From the NCBI GenBank assembly GCA_027619675.1, contig JAQCHG010000177.1, forward strand, positions 1 through 5,244: a DNA stretch of 5,244 nucleotides, written 5' to 3'. The number at the start of each line of letters is the position of its first letter. Position 1 is the first letter of the stretch. The notes under the pieces were generated by a model. The model was not told where the DNA came from and did not search any database. It saw only the letters and a list, made by a program, of their open reading frames with translations. Positions 4,849-5,244 of the stretch are shown one piece after another. Both the position numbers and the translations under genes were made by a program. The stretch comes from Cyanobacteriota bacterium. Its GTDB lineage: Bacteria > Cyanobacteriota > Cyanobacteriia > Phormidesmidales > Phormidesmidaceae.

Positions 4849-5244
4849 TTAGCCAAAGTAGGCAGGCTCGTTGCCGGGGATCCATTTAATGTTGCAGCCA
4901 ATGCTGGGCACTTGCTCGGGGGCAACGGGTGCGCCAGCCAGCACCTGATCGAGGGCCTGACGCAGGTCTACCCCCGTCACCGGGATGTTGTTACCGGGGC
5001 GGCTGCCGTCCAGTTGCCCCCGATAGACTAATCGGCGATCGCCGTCAAATAGAAAGAAATCTGGGGTACAGGCAGCGGTGTAGGTTTTGGCCGTGGCTTG
5101 GGTTTCGTCGTAGCACAGGGGAAAGGAGAACCCCAAGCGCTGGGCCATGGCTCGCAAATGTTCAGGGCCATCTTGGGGGTGGGTTTGAATGCTGTTGGCG
5201 CTGATGGCCACCATCCCCACATTTTGAGGGCCGTAGTCTTGGCC
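4849..5244 (-). CDS. Thioredoxin-fold (AhpC/TSA-like) protein, 5' part outside the window
   Basis: The reverse strand is open from the right edge to the TAA at 4849-4851, giving the last 131 residues. The GTG at 5220 is internal: the frame continues in as GQDYGPQN before VGMVAISANS, which is the strand after the redox helix. The segment AACTPDFFLFDGDRRLVYRGQ holds the conserved Thr-Pro (cis-proline) loop and the following beta-hairpin. The C-terminal IGCNIKW plus PGNEPAYFG is typical of a cyanobacterial and bacterial family annotated as thioredoxin family or redoxin-domain protein, about 190 residues long. Such proteins usually carry their active-site cysteine(s) in the missing N-terminal part, so catalytic competence cannot be judged here. 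CYDE and CNIKW supply two further cysteines. The expected role is a soluble thiol-disulfide or peroxide-related reductase. It is convergent with the flavoprotein gene. Confidence 0.88.
   Translation of the reverse strand, partial: GQDYGPQNVGMVAISANSIQTHPQDGPEHLRAMAQRLGFSFPLCYDETQATAKTYTAACTPDFFLFDGDRRLVYRGQLDGSRPGNNIPVTGVDLRQALDQVLAGAPVAPEQVPSIGCNIKWIPGNEPAYFG

Larger units (their letters stand above)
229..5042. repeat. Twelve dispersed HIP1 octamers (GCGATCGC)
   Basis: Copies start at 229, 1119, 1242, 1578, 2390, 2980, 3277, 3561, 3921, 3994, 4383 and 5035. All are inside genes; none lies in the 1640-2232 intergenic region. Further near-copies (GCGATCGG at 71 and 4442) also occur. HIP1 is a highly iterated palindrome of cyanobacterial genomes, so it is used here as the main marker of host group. 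Confidence 0.95.

Noticed and set aside
5028..5222. Minus-strand ATG frame at 5222 and the GTG at 5220 as starts of the right-edge gene
   Set aside because: The ATG frame is a shadow in another phase. The GTG is internal, because the thioredoxin-fold frame is open and family-like up to the window edge.

Overview
The window looks like chromosomal DNA from a fairly GC-rich cyanobacterium. The strongest sign is the octamer GCGATCGC (HIP1), which I count 12 times in 5.2 kb. HIP1 is abundant in most cyanobacterial genomes and rare elsewhere. Gene content agrees: a double PRC-barrel protein, a GUN4-free set of housekeeping/accessory genes, a cyanobacterial-type thioredoxin-fold protein, and a candidate NtcA promoter. 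I see no transposase, integrase, phage gene, CRISPR array, tRNA or rRNA.

Layout. Positions 1-1639 (minus strand) hold two genes that appear co-transcribed: a divergent squalene/phytoene synthase-like protein (602-1639), then a double PRC-barrel protein (1-590) that runs off the left edge. Positions 1640-2232 are a long divergent intergenic region, rich in inverted repeats. It holds a GTA-N8-TAC palindrome with a TAN3T box 23 nt downstream, which is the layout of an NtcA-activated (nitrogen-control) promoter pointing right. Positions 2233-4775 (plus strand) are a tight three-gene cluster: a substrate-binding-protein-fold protein without a signal peptide, a GNAT N-acetyltransferase (3-nt gap), and a BaiN/HI0933-family flavoprotein whose start lies next to the acetyltransferase stop. 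A perfect 11-bp hairpin (4805-4831) separates this cluster from a convergent thioredoxin-fold (AhpC/TSA-like) gene, 4849-5244 minus, cut by the right edge.

How the genes may work together. If the NtcA-type promoter is real, the right-hand cluster would be induced when combined nitrogen is scarce. Its first product would then be a probably cytoplasmic amino-acid-binding-type protein, followed by an acetyltransferase and a flavin oxidoreductase. No permease or ATPase gene accompanies the binding protein, so a sensing or scavenging role is as plausible as classical uptake; this is inference. The left-hand pair joins an isoprenoid-synthase fold with an altered first aspartate motif to a PRC-barrel protein, and no pathway can be assigned from sequence alone. 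The most interesting items are the promoter with its hairpin-rich leader, the signal-less binding protein, and the altered synthase-like protein. I did not find a clearly new multi-gene system.
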